From Caprimulgus europaeus (lineage: Eukaryota; Chordata; Aves; Caprimulgiformes; Caprimulgidae): a stretch of DNA of 64,000 nucleotides. A program made the position numbers and the translations under genes. The first letter of the stretch is position 1; every line of letters starts with the position of its first letter. The stretch is taken from NCBI GenBank assembly GCA_907165065.1, contig OU015525.1, forward strand, positions 763,754 through 827,753. The letters run 5' to 3'. Shown here piece by piece: positions 24,601 through 36,600 of this stretch. The notes under the pieces were generated by a model. It ran no database searches. It saw only the letters and a list, made by a program, of their open reading frames with translations, and was not told the DNA's origin.

Positions 24601-27600
24601 CAAGTCCAGTGCAATCAGAGAGGTTCCTGGAAAGCACTGATGATAACCTGCTCTCACAAGTGACTGATGAGCCAACAAGGGAGTGCTGCTGGACCTTGTC
24701 CTACCACATGATGAAGCAGTAGTTGGGGATGGGAAGGTTGGGGACACCCTTGGCTGTAGTGACCATGAGATTGTGGAGTTCAGGGTCCTGCTAGGAGGAA
24801 ACAGGGCAGTAAAACCACAACCCTGAGCCTGAGGTGAGCTGACTTGGGTCTCTTCAGGGACCTTCTGGGAAGAATCCCATGGGACCAGACCCTTGAGGGA
24901 TGCAAGAGAGCTGGTTGATGTTCAAACATCACTTCCTCCAAGCTCAAGAACAATGCATCCCTGTGTGCAAGAAGTCAAGCAAAGAGGGGTGAAGACCAGT
25001 GTGGGTGAACAAGGAGCTCCTGGCAAAACTCAAGCAGCAGCAGGAGGTGCACAAGAGGTGGAAGCAAGGACAGACCACTGGGGAAGAATATAAAGGTGTC
25101 ACCAGAGCATGCAGAAATGTCACCAATGAGCCAAGGCCCAGCTGGGACTAAATCCAGCAAGGGAGGTCAGGGACAACATGAAGAGCTTCTCCAAATACAT
25201 CAGTAACAAAAGGAGGCCATGGAAAATGTGGGGCCACTTCTGAATGGGGCAGGGGACCTGGTAACAGAGGACATGGAGAAGACAGAGTCACTGAATGCCT
25301 TCTTTGCTTCAGTCTTCACTGCCAAGGCCACCCCTCAGGAGGCCCCAACCCAAGAGACCAGTGAGAGAGCCTGGGAAAAGGAAGACTTGCCCTTGGTCAA
25401 TGAGTATTGGGTTGGAGATTGACTTAACACCACAAGTCCTGATGGGATGCACCCTCATGTGCTGAGGGAGCTGGCTGGTGTCATATCTAGGCTGCTCTCC
25501 ATCACCTTTGAGAGGTCATGGCCATCAGGAGAGGTTCCTGAAGACTGGAAGAAGGCAAATGTCACCCCTGTCCTCAAGAAGGAGGAGCCAGGGAACTACC
25601 TCTGGGTCAGCCTTACCTCAGTCCCTGGGCAGGTGATGGAACAGCTCATCCTGGAGGCCATCTCCAAGCATGTGACAGACAAGAGGGTCATCAGGGGTAG
25701 TCAGCATGGATTCACCAAAGGGCAATCACACTGATTGCCTTCTGTGACAGGACAGCTGGCTGGGTGGACGAGGGGAGGGCAGTGGATGTGGTACACTTGG
25801 ACCTGAGCAAGGCTTTGGTTCTGTCTCCCATGAGAGACAAACTCAAGCAGTGTGGACTTGATGACTGGAGGGTGAGGTGGACTGAGAACTGGGTGAATGG
25901 CAGAGCTCAGAGGGTTGTCATTGCTGGTGTGGAATCAAGTTGGAGGCCTGTGGTGTCCCTCAGGGGTCAATACTGGGTCCAGTGTTGTTCAACCCATTCA
26001 TCAATGACTCAGATGAAGGAGCAGAGTTCCTCCCCAGCAAATCTGCTGATGACACTAAACTGGGAGGAGCACTGGACACACCAGATGGCTGTGCTGCCCT
26101 TCAGAGGGACCTCAACAGGCTGAAGAGATGGGCAGAGGGGAACCTCATGAGGTTCTACAAGGGAAAGTGCAGGGTCCTTCACCTGGGGAGGGATAACCCC
26201 AGGCACCAGGACAGGTTGGGGCTGACCTGCTGGAGAGGAGCTCTGTAGAGAAGGACCTAGGTGTGCTGGTGGATGACTGGTTGACCATGAGCCAGCAGTG
26301 TGACCTTGTGGCCAGGAAGGCCAATGGCATCCTGGGGGGCATTGAGAAGAGCGTGGCCAGCAGGTCCAGGGAGGTTCTCCTGCCCCTCTACTCTGCCCTG
26401 GTGAGGCCACATCTGCAGTGCTGTGTCCAGTTCTGGGCTCCCCAGTTCCAGAGGGACAGGGAACTCCTGGAGCCTGTCCAGTGAAGGGTGACAGAGATGA
26501 TGAAAGGACTGGAGCATCTTCCATGTGAGGAGAGGCTGAGGGAGCTGGGCCTGTCCAGCCTGGAGAACAGATGACTCAGAGGGGATCTGATCAATGTCTG
26601 TCAATATCTAAAGGGAGAGTGGCTCAAGGACAGGGCCAGACTTCTCATTGGCACCCAACAACAGGACAAGGGGCAATGGGCACAAACTGCAGCACAGGAA
26701 GTTCCACCTGAACATGAGCAAGAACTTCTGTACTGGGAGGGTGACTGAGCACTGGGCCAGGCTGCCCAGAGAGGGTGTGGAGTCTCCATCTCTGGAGATA
26801 CTCAAAATCCTGGTTCCTGAGCTCTAGGAGTCCCTGCTTGAGCAGGGGGGTTGGACTAGATGACCTTCAGAGGTCCAACCTCAACCATTCTGTGTTGGGT
26901 TGACAGTTGGACTTGATGATCTGAGAGGTCTTTTCTAACCTGAATGGCTCTGTGCCACAGCAGGGTAACCACTGGAGACAGACAGGCACTCCTGGTGGCA
27001 CCAGGGTGATGAAAGCCCTTATTGAAATAGGCAATGGCACTTCTTCAGAGATCTTCAAGGTACAGAGGGTCATCAGGCATGTGGGCAGTGCCCCACCCCA
27101 CTCTTGGACACCCCCAAGTATCTAGGCACATGCAGTCCAGTTTGGAGAAGGTGACTCCAGCAGAGCTTCTCCTGAGCAGAAGCCCCTTCCTACCTTCTAT
27201 GTGCTCCACCAAGAGAGGGATCTTCTTGCTCCACAGCTGGTCCAGGGTGGGGTGGACACTGCAATGCAAGACGCTGAGCAGGCGCAGGGCGGCCGCCCCC
27301 CGGGAGTCTCCTACGTAGGGCTGGGAAGATACAACCTGAGAGGTTGGGATGGAACAGAGGGTGTTAGGGCAGAGAAAGTCACCTGCAGGTCATGGGTCAG
27401 GAGATGTGACACCAAAACCCCCATGGGAAAGCAAAACTGGGCAGTGACTGATCCCTGCAGCTCCAGCCTCCTCCTGTCCCTCCAGCTCCTGGTGGAGAAG
27501 TGTCACCAGGAGGGAATGGCCCTCCACACCCTGGGAGCAAGCCCCAGCCTCCCCAGGGCTGAGGAGCACTATCTCCAAGCCCTTTAGGAGCAGCAGGAGA

Positions 27601-30600
27601 TCCACACTGCAGCACACCCCACCTCCACAGCTCCAGGTGTCTAAGAGGGAGCTGGAGCTTTCAGAACCCACGTGGAGATGTTCCTACACGTGGAGGGGAT
27701 GGGGTGGATCCCACCCCAGAGGTGGGCAGCAGTTCTGGGTATGGACACCTCTGCCTGGAGCAGTGAGAGGAAAGGGGACCTCCCCCCTGTTTGCTGGGGC
27801 AGGCTTGGTGCTTAGTCCCCCTGGGCCACGGGGGGAGGATGGTTCCTCTGGATGTGCAGGTAAGTGGAGAAGGGAGGAGCTGTGCCACCAGGCCACTCAC
27901 CAGCAGCCTCGTCGTCAGGGCGTAGGGGGAAGGAAGATTTGCTACAAAGAGAAGGGAAAAAGGTGTAAGAGAACATCTCAGAGACTCCCAGAGTGGTGGG
28001 GTGGGACCTCAGGAGCTCATCCAGCCCAACCCCCCTGCCAAAGCAGGTTCCCCACACCAGGTTGCACAGGATGGAGTCCAGGTGGGTTTGAACATCTCCA
28101 GAGATGGAGACTCCACTCCCACCACGCTCCATGGATGCAGGACAGTGACTGCCAGGTGGGCAGAGCCACCCACAGCTCATGCACCAGCACCTGCCAGGGG
28201 AGGTGGCACTGACCGTTCAGGTCGTAGCGGATCAGGGACGCGCCTTCCCCCTCCTCTTGCTTCTTCATGGCCAAGCACAGGAGGCTCCTGCAGAGCGGGG
28301 TCAGGGCGTTGCTGAATGGGATGGGGGTGACAAACTCCAGGAGATAGGGCCACAGGACCTGCCAGGGGAGGAGGAGCAGGGCACTCACCCTGCCCCTGGG
28401 TGCAGGGCAGCTGGCAAGAGCCTGGCTGTGGGGTGGAGACCTCGAACCAGGGTACGGGACCGAGAGGGGGACCAGGGGGAGGTGCCAGGTCCCAGGGTTT
28501 TGCTGATCCCCAAGTCCCCTAGGCCAGTGCTGCTGTACAGGGAGGGAGAGGCCATCCCTCACAGGATGGTTTGGGTTGAAAGGGACCTTTAAAGGTCACC
28601 CAGTTCCAACCCCCCTACAGTGACAGGGACATCTCCAACCAGACCAGGTTGCTCACAGCCCCATCCAACCTGACCCTGAATGTCTCCAGGGATGGGGCTT
28701 CTACCACCTCTCTGGGCAACCTGGGCCAGGGTCTCCCCACCCTCAGTGTCACCAGTTTCTTCCTTCTCTCTGCTCTCAATCTCCTCTCTTGGAGTTTAAA
28801 ACCATCCCCCCTTGTCCTGGAGCTCCAGGCCCTGCTAAAAACTCTGTCCCCATCTTTCTTCTCCCTATGGAAAGGTGCAAGAAGGTCTCCCTGGAGCCTT
28901 CTCTTCTCCAGAAGAACAGCCCCAGCTCTCCCAGCCTCTCTCCACAGCAGAGCTGTCCCACCCTCACACCATTGCTGTGTCCCTCCAGCAGCTCCATGCC
29001 TGTCCTGTGCTGACACTTCCAGCACCGCTGCCTTGCTCCAGCCTTGGAGAAGCTCACAGGGAGGGTACACATGGGTCCTCAGTGGGGACAGCTTCCCAAG
29101 CCAAACCTCTGCCCAGCTCTTGGAGAGGAGGGTGACAATAGCTCCTACGAGGCTTGGGAGCAGTGACAACCCATCCTGCCTGGCAGCCGGGGTGTCCTGC
29201 ACGTCACACGGGTGGCACAGGCAGTGCTGAGGGCAGTGTGGGACCCTCAGCACGTGGTGGGGGCTCCAGGGCCAGCACCCAGCACCCCTGAGGCAGAGCT
29301 GACTGAGCAGACTCACGTTGTTCATCCTGTCAACAGTGGTGCTCAGGAGAAAGAGCGTGCTGACGCTGATGCTGCGGACACTGTCACTAGTGAGGTCATC
29401 GGCGTCTGGTGGCTGCTTCTTGGGGGGCTGGAAGAGAGGGAAGGGGCAGGTCAGCAGGGATGCTGCTGGCAGCAGCTCTGGGTAAGTCCCTCAGCAAACA
29501 AGCTATGGAGATGGCACACCAGAAGGAAGAGGAAGAACCCAAAAGCCTCTTTGTTCATGGCCCATCTCCAGCACGTGCTCCAGCTCTGCCCATGGAGCTC
29601 AGAGGGGCTGCAGAGCTCCCACAGCTCAAACCTTCTCCCCTGCTCCTCTTTGAGGGAAAAAGGGATGAGTCTGAGGGTGGTTTCAGTCCTGCACATGACT
29701 CTGCAGCCCAGCTGGACAAGTGGGGCTGGAGGAGCTACCCCTCCTGAGAGGACACCAGCCTGGCTACACAGCAGGCACAGAGCTGGCAGAGGTGGGGGTC
29801 CTACCAGCACGGCCCCCATGTCCTGGCTGGTGTCCTTCAGGTGCAGGGACAGCTGTCCCAACAGCATCTCCCCTGCTCCTGGGGATTGCCCCCACACTCC
29901 TCCTTGCTCCAGAGGCAGGAACCCATCCAACCCAACCCCTTCCAACCCAAACCATTCCACGGACACAACACGCCACGAGGGGAAAGATGGGGAGGAAGCT
30001 GCAGCACTGCTGAGCGAGGGCTGGGGTGCTGGGGTGGCAACAGGGACATCTGAGTGTCCCAGGTGAGGAGTCTGCACATGGGCAGAACTGTTTGGGTAGA
30101 TTCATGGACTGGTTTGGGTTGGAAAGGACCTTAAAGCCCCTCCAGTGCCAACCCCCCTGCCAGCAGCAGGGACACCTTCCACTAGACCAGGTTGCTCAAA
30201 GCCTCATCCAACCTGGCCCAGAACACTTCCAGGGAGGAGCAGCCACAGCTTCTCTGCCCAACCTGGGACAGGGTCTCACCACCCTCACACCAAACAATTT
30301 CTTCCTCACATCTCAGCTCCAGCTCCCCTCTGCCACTTTCAAGCCATCACCCCTTGTTCTGTCACTCCCTGCCCTTGGCCAAAGTCCCTCCCCAGCCTTC
30401 CTGGAGCCCCTTCAGGTACTGGGAGGCCACTGGAAGGTCTCCCTGGAGCCTTCTCTTCTCCAGGCTGAACAGCCCCAACTCTCTCAGCCTGTCCTCACAG
30501 CAGAGCTGCTCCAGCCCTGGCATCATCCTGGTGGCCTCCTCTGGGCTGGCTCCAGTAGCTCCATGTCCTTGTGCTGTTGGTGGCCCCAGCACTGGAGGCA

Positions 30601-33600
30601 GCACTGCAGGGGGGGTCTCAGGAGAGCGGAGCAGAGGGGCAGAATCCCCTCCCTGGCCCTGCTGCCCACGCTGCTCTGGGTGCAGCCCAGGACTCGGTTA
30701 TTGGCTCTGTGCTCACACTGAGCTTCTCCTCCCCCAGTAAAGGTGAGGTGGACGCTGTGGTTCTAGAGCAGAGGCTGCCTGGGGGAGGGCCCAGGGTTGA
30801 GAGGCCAGAGCAGAGCAGAGCACCCAGGCTGTGGGGAGCTGGAGCCCACCCTTACCACGTCGCAGGGCAGAGCACACTGCCGGACCAGGAACTCCACCAT
30901 GGCCTCCCCGCCGGGCTGCTCCAGGTAGCCGTGGTGAGCCATGGCACTGATCACCTGCACCACGGCCCGCTTCACCTGCAGGGGCACAGCAGCACCAGCA
31001 TCAGCACGGGGTGCAGGGGCACGCTGCAAGCAGGGGAGTGTCCACCTGCGACAGGGTCCTCCTCACAGCTGCCCTTCACCACCCTCCTTCTCCTCCTCGG
31101 GAGTGGGGAATGCTCTCATGGGCCCTACACAGCCCTTCAGCCAGGTCTGGGCTCTGCCAGCAGCAGCTGGCACCACACAGGACAGGGGGGTCAGCTGCCT
31201 GTGGCTCACACCCGTGGGGCTGGCTGGAGGGGACCGGACTGTGGTGGCCACAGCACCCACGGTCACTCTGGCAAAGCACAGTTGGTGTTGTGCAAGCAGG
31301 ACCTGCCCTGTGAGCTGAGTCACCAGCAGCCCAGTGCCCCTGGCAGTGTCCTGCCTTTGTCACACGGGCAGGGTCACACTTCAGTCCCAGCATGGCCAAG
31401 CTGCCCACGCTCAGATGTGTCCTTGCACAAGTCCCCGTGTGCTCCACTGTTACTGGGAGGGCTCCGGGCAGAACGGCCAAAGCCTCAACCAGGAGGGAGG
31501 GGAGATGGAGGGGGGAGATGGAGGGGGGAGATGGAGGGGGGAGATGGAGGGGGGAGATGGAGGGGGGAGATGGAGGGGGGAGATGGAGGGGGGAGATGGA
31601 GGGGGGAGATGGAGGGGGGAGATGGAGGGGGGAGATGGAGGGGGGAGATGGAGGGGGGAGATGGAGGGGGGAGATGGAGGGGGGAGATGGAGGGGGGAGA
31701 TGGAGGGGGGAGATGGAGGGGGGAGATGGAGGGGGGAGATGGAGGGGGGAGATGGAGGGGGGAGATGGAGGGGGGAGATGGAGGGGGGAGATGGAGGGGG
31801 GAGATGGAGGGGGGAGATGGAGGGGGGAGATGGAGGGGGGAGATGGAGGGGGGAGATGATGATGGAGGGGGGAGATGATGATGGAGGGGGGAGATGGAGA
31901 TGGAGGGGGGAGATGGAGATGGAGGGGGGAGATGGAGATGGAGGGGGGAGATGGAGATGGAGGGGGGGGATGGAGAGGGAGGGGGGAGATGGAGATGGAG
32001 GGGGGAGATGGAGATGGAGGGGGGAGATGGAGATGGAGGGGGGAGATGGAGATGGAGGGGGGAGATGGAGATGGAGGGGGGAGATGGAGATGGAGGGGGG
32101 AGATGGAGATGGAGGAGGGGAGATGGAGATGGAGGAGGGGAGATGGAGGAGAGATTGAGGAGATGAGGAGGAGATGGTAGAGGACAGCCAGGCAGGCAGA
32201 GGGACAGAGGGCACAGCACTGCAGGGCCCCAGAAACAACCCCCCCACCCCTGCAGTGCCCCCCAGAAGAGCAGGAGCTCAGCTCACCTTGTTGTTGCTGT
32301 CTTGCAGAGGAAGTTTCATCGATGAAAGGATGAAGGGCTTCTTAATCTCCATTTGAGAGGCTGGGGGGGAAAAAAAGCCTCTGAAGGTTGGTGATGTTCC
32401 TCAACTGCCAAGGATGGAGCTGCTGATCCCAAACATCCCCCTTCCCCAACAGGGAGGGCTTTGTCCCTTGTCACCTCCCCAGCTGGCTGGGCCACCAGAC
32501 TGGTTTCCTTCTCCCCTGCCCCCACAGCCAAGGATGGGTTTTTGTCTCCTCACCCAGGTCCCAGCAGGGAAAAGAGGGGACACATAGAAAGGGACCCATG
32601 GGAGGAAGGAGAAACCCTCCCTGGAGCCCCTCTGCACCCTCTGGCTTTGAGACCCTGACAGGGGCCGTGGCCAGAGGGGTGCCAGCCCCCCAGTACTCAC
32701 GGGCGCTGTTGATGATCTGCCTCATGATGAGGAGCGTCCCCACACGGGTCCTCTCGCTGCTGCTCTCCAGCTTGGGCAGGAGGAAGGCCAGCACACGGTC
32801 AGGGAACGAGCACGCTGTGGGACCCAAACCAGCCACCATGGATGTGTGTCACCCCAGGGAGGGGACAGGAGAGATTTGGGATGCAGACAGGGACATCCCA
32901 CCCCATGTATCCTCCTCTGGGACCCTCCTCAGGGCTCTGCCTGCTCCTCCTCTGCCATCAGGGCCATGGCTCACCACGTCTGCTGCTGGGCCACCTCACC
33001 AGCCTGGCCAGCTGGCCCACCCTGCTCTTCACATGCAGCCCCAAGCTCTTCTCCAGCACTTTCAGCACATTTCCTGTGTTCTCCCAGGAGATTAAATGGG
33101 ACCTTGGGTGTGCAGAGAAGGGCACAGAGCTGGGGAAGGGTCTGGAGCACAAGTGTGCTGAGTTCCCGGCTGAGGGAACTGGGGGTGCTGAGCCTGGAGA
33201 AAAGGAGCCTCAGGGGAGACCTTCTGGCTCTGTCCAAGTCCCTTGGAGGAGGGTGCAGAGAGGTGGGGGTGGGTCTGTTCCACCAAGGACCAAGGGACAG
33301 GACAAGAGGAAATGGGCTCCAGTTGTGGCCAGGGCAGCTGAGATGGGATGTGAGGAAGAATTTCTTTGCTGAAAGGGTTCTGAGGCATTGGAAGGGGTTG
33401 CCCAGGGCAGTGGTGGAGTCCCCATCCCTGGAGGGATTGAAGAGTCGTGTAGACACAGTGCTGAGGGACAGGGGTCAGTGGGGACTGGGCAGTGTTGGGT
33501 TCATGGTTGGACTCCAGGAGCTCAAAGGGCTTTTCCAACCCAGGCAGCTCTGGGATGCCACCACGTGCTGCCTCATCTTGTCACAACATTTTGATGGTTC

Positions 33601-36600
33601 AAACTAAAACCAGCCCATGGGTGGTGAAACCAGAGCAGCACTGGTGGGCGGTGCAGAGCTGCCTGGGGAGGGCTGAGCTGCTCCAAGGCTGGGCAGCCTG
33701 GAGAGTGCTCAGGCAAAGGCACCTCGGCTGCAGTTTCCCCTTCTCAAGAGAGGGACATCAGCCACTGTGACTCAGCAGCAGCTTGTCACACCCCTGCTCT
33801 TTGCTGGCAGTGACAGACACCTCTGGTGCTGCCAAATCAGTTTGGTTCACTGAACTCTTTTCACTAGGTTCTCTGGTCTGGGTGTTTGGGGTGAGTGGCT
33901 GAAGTCCTGGAAGCCTCAGGCCACAAACTGGAAGCTTTCAACCTAGAAAAGCTGAACTTCTCTGCAGCTGTGGCTTAGTGACGTGAAGACCCCAAAACCA
34001 GTGCAGACTGGGAGATAAGGAGGTTACGACTGTCAGCAGAAGCTACAACCTGCCTGGAGAAGACAATCCAGGGCAAACTGGGAGATAAGGAGGTTATGAC
34101 TGTCAGCAGAAGCTACAACCTGCCTGGAGAAGACAATCTAGGGCAGCCTGTCTGGAGATGGAGAAGGAACAAGGAGAGCCCAGAGCAGAAAGTCCCATGG
34201 GACCAAGAGGCACGTGCAAGGCTCGTGAACAGCACATGAGAACGGGTGCAGACTGTCAGGGTAGCAGTGCCCTGGGATTCCTTTGTCCTGGGTCCCTCCC
34301 TGGAGCAGTTCCCCCTCGAGCTGCTCTCACGGCCACATCACTCAGTTCCATTTATTTGTTATCCTGAACCCAGCTTTGAGACTCTGCTGCAGGAAACAGA
34401 AAGTGAAGGAATTTCTTTAACACTCTCTGTGTCACAGCCATTCAGCGAGGAGAACCACAGCCAGGGGACACAGGGCTCCTACCACGGAGCTCCAGGCACT
34501 GTCTGGGATCGTACAAGCTGTAGGTCACACCTCCTGCTAAGTCTGACTATGGGGGACACCTCACTGTGCTCCTGTCCTGGTTCCACTAGGACACAGTTAA
34601 TGTTCATCTCAGGAGCCAGAAGAGCTGTGGTTTGGTTTCCATGTGGGATTTGTTAGGAGAAGAACGTTGATGATGTGCTGATGTTTTGAGTTGCTGCTGG
34701 AAGTCCAAGGCTGTTGCGTTTTGCCAGTCTGCAAGTGCAAAGGACTGGGAGGGGGCAGCGCAGTCATTAGCAAACCCCAAATGGGCACTGGGCTCTGCCA
34801 AGGAGATGTTCCATCTCCTGTCCCCCATGGGCAGGACATGAGCCAGGGCTGACGGAGAGCTGGGGATTCTCTCGGGGCTGGCTCGGGCTCTGGCTCTCCC
34901 GGGGTTGCGGTTTGGGTTTGGGGACTGTCTGTGCTCCGGGATCGCTGGCTGGGACAGGCTGGGCACCGCCCTGGGCAGCACTCATGTGTGCATTCTATTA
35001 TCACTGTTATTATCATCATTATTTTATCTCAATTAGTCAATTGTTTTTATCTCAACCCAGGAGTTTTCTCACTTTTCCCTTCCAATTCTCCCCCTATTCC
35101 CTGGGTGGGGGAGAGAGAGCGAGCGGCTGCGTTTGGCTGCAGCCAGAGGAGTGAAACCACCACAGCTCTGACCAGAACCCTGAATAACAAGGGCAGTAAC
35201 TGCACAAGAGACACAGCAACGAGGAGCACGGATGAGCAGGGCACCCCAAAGTCAAACTACAGCCACTGCCCCTGACCACAGGCACGGTGTGCTGCAGAAC
35301 CTGGCTCCTGCAGAACCTGGCTCCCAGAGACCCTGGCTCCCAGAGACCCTGGCTCCCAGAGACCCTGGCTCCCAGAGACCCTGGCTCCTGCAGAACCTGG
35401 CTCCTGCAGAACCTGGCTCCTGCAGAACCTGGCTCCTGCAGAACCTGGCTCCTGCAGAACCTGGCTCCCAGAGAGGTCTCAGTGGGCTGAAACAGCTCAA
35501 CAGGCTTTGAGGAAACCTCTTAAACTGAGCCAGGCACTTTGGGAAGGTCCCTGGCAGGGGATGATCAAGCCAGAGCCAGCAGTGAGCTCCAGGGGAGCAG
35601 AGATGGTCCCATGCTCTTCCTCAGAGAGCTCCAGTGAGCAATGCTCTCCCTGGGCACCAGCCTTTAGGGACACACAAAGCTACTGCCTTCTGCAAGCCTG
35701 ATGCCATGGGCTAGAGCCAGGAGAGAAGCCACCACCCCTCCCTCCATCCCACCTCCCTACAGGGCCAAGAAACGTCCACGACATCCCCCAAGGCCAACTG
35801 AGACCCTGGGGAACAAACCCCTCCATCCAGCACACAGATCTCCTTGGAGAGGACCAGGAAAACCACCAGCCAGTGGCCAGCACATCCACAGCCCCCTCCC
35901 AGGGCTCTGACCTTCAGGACATCACCCCTTACCCAGGACGGTGAAGCAGCGAAGAACCTCGGTGTGGTTTTTAGCTGTCAGGGGGACAGATGGGTCTGCA
36001 GGAGCACAGATCTGTTGGAGGGGTAAAAATATCAATTAATATATAAAAAGATCAATTAATATTTAAAAATATCAATTAATATATAAAAATATCAATTAAT
36101 ATTTAAAAATATCAATTAATATTTAAAAATATCAATTAATATTTAAAAATATCAATTAATATTTAAAAATATCAATTAATATTTAAAAATATCAATTAAT
36201 ATATGACTCTTTGAAGTAGATAAGTGTTGATATCTAATGAGATTAAGGAAGAAAAATCATTCTTAGGCTCATAAAGACCAGTGCAGCCCCTCCACACAAA
36301 AAGGATCACTACTTTCACACGAGTTCTCTTCAGATCCCTAGGAGAAGATAAGAAGTTGTACCAATTATCCTCCCTGACAAACTAATTGTTAAAAATTAGC
36401 CTTCTTCCTTTTCACCTATCAAACCTGTTATGTTTTTCTCTGCTTTTGTGGGAAATTAATTTCTCAGTGCCCACATGGGCAAGCTGTGAGCTGACATGGT
36501 ACATCCCAACTATGAACAGAAAGTATCTGACAACCCTGAAATGTTCCATTTTCACAATATCTTTGAGTTATAAACCACATAAACAAGAATGTTAAAAATC

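Noticed and set aside
31334-32247. Frames of 240-274 codons over 31.3-32.2 kb ([13 protein letters not shown] and PPSPPSIS repeats)
   Set aside because: Products of the 13/19-bp array, open in many frames; not a protein gene.
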